From DIGJ01 sp041739345 (GTDB lineage Bacteria > Bacillota > Clostridia > Lachnospirales > Lachnospiraceae): a stretch of 64,000 nt of DNA. A model generated the notes under the pieces. The model did no database searches, was not told the DNA's origin, and worked only from the letters and a program-made list of their open reading frames with translations. The position numbers were made by a program, and so were the translations under genes. Positions 62,687 to 64,000 of the stretch are shown piece after piece (position 1 is the stretch's first letter; each line of letters opens with the position of its first letter). The stretch lies in NCBI GenBank assembly GCA_041739345.1, contig JBGSNZ010000025.1, forward strand, positions 12,143 to 76,142, given 5' to 3'.

Positions 62687-63490
62687 AATTCTGGTTTAAC
62701 AGCAAGACGGACGCGAGTTTTTGTTGGGGAGTGACGCCAAGGAAAATCTGAGCAATTTTTGGTTTTGCCAATTTACACGGCTCCCATGCTGGGATTTTAT
62801 ATCAGTCGCATAAACATTCCACATAACCTCAAAACATCGAAAAATCGACTCTTAGGGAGTCAACTTTTCGATTGAGTTTATGTTTCATATGCTCAAATGA
62901 TATAAAATCCCAGCATGGGAGCCGTGTAAATTGAACAATAGATTATGAGCTCAGACTTTCATGGCTATCTACGAAATTAGGACTCGCTGATTCATAAGCG
63001 TTTAATAAAAACCAGAATTAAGATAGAAAGCGTTAAAAAATCAAACGTCGATCAACTCATAATTCTTGGTTATCAGTGCAATTTATCACATGCTACCTCT
63101 ATCCTATTCTCTGCAAATCCCCCCCAACGCCCTGTCCGTCTATGCTTTTTACTACTTCCTAAATAAATTCTGGTATTATTTAAGATTGCAGATACAGCGG
63201 GTCCATTTTGCGAAAACTAGCAAAAAGCGGTGGTCATAATCTTCAAAATTCGAATGAATCGGATGACCTGTCCTTGGCAGCATTTTAGCATATGAGGTAG
63301 AAACTCTATTGAAAAAGAAGCTCCCATAAGAGCTTCTTTTTCAATGATTAGAGGTTCTACCGAATGTTTATGCGGTTGATGCCAAGGACAGGTCATCCGA
63401 TTCATTTGAATCTCGGAAACAAAATATCCACCGCTCATTTGCGTGACTTCCCCAAAAGCCCCCGCGTCTGTCACTCGATAAACCAGAATT
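62687..63490 (+). repeat. Large palindromic repeat element, copy 2 (804 bp)
   Basis: Ends AATTCTGGTTTAAC (62687-62700) and TAAACCAGAATT (63479-63490). Hairpin 1: perfect 36-bp arms at 62769-62804 and 62898-62933. Hairpin 2: 31-bp arms at 63248-63278 and 63381-63411 with one G-T pair, and an inner hairpin ATTGAAAAAGAAGCTC/GAGCTTCTTTTTCAAT. Outer GACGGACGCG pairs with CGCGTCTGTC with a G-T pair. Unpaired blocks conserved with copy 1 include GTTGGGGAGTGACGCCAAG, GCATTTTAGCATATGAG and GCGGTGGTCATA. The linker between the hairpins is diverged and longer than in copy 1. The whole intergenic space 62599-63501 is occupied by this element and its flanks. Confidence 0.85.
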
Positions 63491-63501
63491 CATCACAATT
63501 T

Positions 63502-64000
63502 TTATTTCTTAGCAAGATACTTTCTTAAGTCAAGAGCAACTGCTACGATAATAACGGCGCCTTGAACAATATACTGCCATGAAGTATCAATCTTTAAGAA
63601 CTGCATGGAAGATTTCAAAAGTTCGAATACTAATACACCGACTAAGATACCAGAAACCTTACCAACACCACCATTTGTAGAAACACCACCAATGGTACAT
63701 TCTGCGATAGCTTCCAGCTCATAACTAAGTCCTGTATTTACACTAGCTCCACCTGCTTTTGCTCCAAGTAAGAAACCTGCTACTGCAAATAATGCAGATG
63801 CCAATACATAGATCTTTATCTTTGTTTTTGATACATTGATACCGGATACTTCCGCTGCCACTTCATTTCCACCGATTGCATACATATATTTACCATGTCT
63901 TGTCTTATTGTATAAGAACCACATAAATAAACCAAACGCAAATGCAATGAAGAATAGATATGGAACTCCTAAAAACTTACCACTCGCAATTTCGGTATAA
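63502..64000 (-). CDS. mglC: Galactose/ribose-type ABC transporter permease, MglC-like (5' truncated by window edge)
   Basis: The last 166 residues of the permease. The frame is open to the right edge, so the start lies outside. Visible: GKYMYAIGGNEVAAEVSGINVSKTKIKIYVLASALFAVAGFLLGAKAGGAS, the signature of the RbsC/MglC/XylH permeases that contact the ATPase, then TIGGVSTNGGVGKVSGILVGVL and the last two helices ending LDLRKYLAKK. It imports a monosaccharide with an ATPase and binding protein presumably encoded upstream. Confidence 0.85.
   Translation of the reverse strand, partial: YTEIASGKFLGVPYLFFIAFAFGLFMWFLYNKTRHGKYMYAIGGNEVAAEVSGINVSKTKIKIYVLASALFAVAGFLLGAKAGGASVNTGLSYELEAIAECTIGGVSTNGGVGKVSGILVGVLVFELLKSSMQFLKIDTSWQYIVQGAVIIVAVALDLRKYLAKK

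Noticed and set aside
63217..63474. 85-codon minus-strand reading frame inside palindromic element copy 2
   Set aside because: It runs through both arms of hairpin 2, has no ribosome site, and copy 1 has no equivalent frame.
1..64000. tRNA or rRNA genes
   Set aside because: No cloverleaf with a GTTCRA-type T-arm and CCA end, and no rRNA-like segment, was noticed on reading; a dedicated scan could still find one.

Overview
The window is A+T-rich, densely coded DNA from a low-GC Gram-positive anaerobe. The gene content fits a Lachnospiraceae / Clostridium cluster XIVa bacterium: SipW-type signal peptidase, glnA paired with an ANTAR regulator, LL-diaminopimelate aminotransferase, clostridial MetH, a type IV pilus remnant set, and YesM/AraC two-component sugar sensing. 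The species assignment is inference only.

Layout. (1) 1-17.4 kb, plus strand: the late end of a siphovirus-like prophage. It runs tape measure (cut by the left edge), distal tail protein, tail-tip protein, BppU-like baseplate protein, fibre proteins with Mtd-type N-domains, a small membrane protein, holin and amidase. The fibre-to-amidase segment (about 9.65-14.0 kb) is followed by a second, diverged and partly decayed copy (14.1-17.4 kb). (2) 17.4-22.2 kb: an IS1182-type transposase scrap, a frameshifted oligopeptide-type permease pair without ATPase or binding protein, an alpha/beta hydrolase, a PadR regulator with a polyferredoxin membrane protein, and an aldo/keto reductase remnant. (3) 22.2-31.2 kb: a surface-protein island on the minus strand (VWA adhesin, SipW, two TasA-like proteins, LAKTG-anchored protein, sortase). 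It is divergent from a BTAD (SARP-like) regulator. Two promoters of the island carry 11-bp-spaced ATGTAAC-type direct repeats 8 bp before the -10, as expected of SARP targets. (4) 31.2-38.6 kb: a 733-bp palindromic repeat element, a type IV pilus assembly set (pilT, pseudopilins, pilC), a tandem pair of transglutaminase-like lipoproteins flanking a scrap of a second BTAD gene, and a hydrolase pseudogene. (5) 38.6-56.2 kb: chromosomal genes for chemotaxis, a Kef-type antiporter with a PII-like protein, IlvC/IlvN, LCP/LicD/DUF4422 envelope genes, and a same-strand run glnA-ANTAR-dapL-hybrid kinase-metH. (6) 56.2-64 kb: PilZ, Hpt and response-regulator genes, two sugar-binding proteins with a YesM/AraC two-component system, a second 804-bp copy of the palindromic element, and the 3' end of an mglC-like permease.

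The most unusual signal is the pair of large palindromic elements (31220-31952 and 62687-63490). They share terminal inverted repeats and two long hairpins. Within the arms, at least nine positions differ between the copies, and each difference is matched by a compensating change on the opposite arm, so the fold rather than the sequence appears to be maintained. Other notable points are two genes whose only well-placed ribosome site precedes a non-canonical start codon (ATA at 29995, ATT at 56571), the duplicated fibre/lysis cassette, and the BTAD-controlled SipW/TasA/sortase island.
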